Of a stretch of DNA of 64,000 nt, positions 63,984 to 64,000 are shown piece by piece. Source of the stretch: Paenibacillus alba. GTDB lineage: Bacteria; Bacillota; Bacilli; Paenibacillales; NBRC-103111. The notes beneath the pieces were generated by a model, which made no database searches, was not told the DNA's origin, and saw only the letters and a list, made by a program, of their open reading frames with translations. Where the stretch lies: assembly GCF_013204855.1 (NCBI RefSeq), contig NZ_JABMKZ010000016.1:91674-155673 (forward strand), given 5' to 3'. The translations under genes were made by a program, and so were the position numbers. Numbering within the stretch: position 1 is the stretch's first letter; every line of letters begins with the position of its first letter.

Positions 63984-64000
63984 ATGACTACTATACCCCA
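63984..64000 (+). CDS. Start of a gene cut by the window end, possibly a transposase
   Basis: ATGACTACTATACCCC begins nine bases after AAGGAG and runs off the window. The short leader contains GTAGGG...CCCTAC, which could belong to an insertion-sequence end. Only five codons are visible, so the product cannot be identified. Confidence 0.3.

Noticed and set aside
1..64000. tRNA or rRNA genes
   Set aside because: I looked for tRNA-like cloverleaf ends (GGTTCGAATCC-type T-arms with CCA) at intergenic regions, especially near the prophage end, and saw none.

Overview
The window looks like a chromosome segment of a Paenibacillus-like Firmicute. Supporting signs are strong AGGAGG-type ribosome binding sites, frequent TTG/GTG starts, an SLH plus collagen-like surface protein with a BclB-type C-terminus, a copper-amine-oxidase-like stalk protein, many two-component systems and Bacillus-type prophage genes. 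No rRNA, tRNA or CRISPR array was recognised.

Layout. (1) 1-4064: right end of a PBSX-like contractile-tail prophage (baseplate, tail fibre, XkdX, holin, amidase, small phage protein). (2) 4065-8400: an accessory cargo block of an AAA+ ATPase and a subtilisin-like protease, matching the IetAS anti-phage pair, with a convergent gene for a small Pepco/Trypco-like protein. (3) 8400-20500: a patchwork of accessory genes and remnants: a tandem nitroreductase with a MarR regulator, an ABC-F protein, an SRPBCC/HxlR divergent pair, YetF, gene relics (zinc ribbon, F5/8C surface protein, CPCC protein), and one GC-rich membrane gene that looks foreign. Four degenerate copies of a short motif are scattered here. 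(4) 20835-26170: a sigma-54 locus with an AcoR-like activator, inverted-repeat enhancer sites, a consensus -24/-12 promoter, aldehyde dehydrogenase, DUF779 protein, and the rpoN gene itself. (5) 26652-32543: surface-protein block: two-domain glycosyltransferase with TPRs, SLH/collagen/BclB fibre, secreted FN3-RCC1 protein. (6) 32737-36520: four-gene operon of an SPFH/zinc-ribbon protein and membrane partners. (7) 36707-41736: two-component system plus FtsX-type ABC transporter. (8) 41815-49926: stalk protein, Fur-controlled iron-siderophore binding lipoprotein, a giant dual-kinase hybrid, MFS exporter with a WYL regulator. (9) 50488-58170: a fused kinase-response regulator, a membrane sensor, YkoP-like protein, polysaccharide deacetylase, chemotaxis receptor, and an SDR/HxlR divergent pair. 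(10) 58669-63775: a lone REC protein, a VanRS-VanY-VanZ-like set without vanHAX, and an ECF sigma/anti-sigma pair. The last bases may be the left end of an insertion sequence.

The most unusual non-coding signal is a set of four intergenic arrays (20.57, 50.03, 58.2 and 63.79 kb) built from 15-16 bp hairpin units. Despite different unit sequences, all use the same spacings of about 51 and 61 bp; the three longer arrays alternate the two, and the two-unit array at 63.79 kb shows a single 51. The strongest candidate biological system is the prophage-edge IetAS pair with its Pepco-like neighbour. All functional names rest on motif and family recognition by eye; no database search was run.
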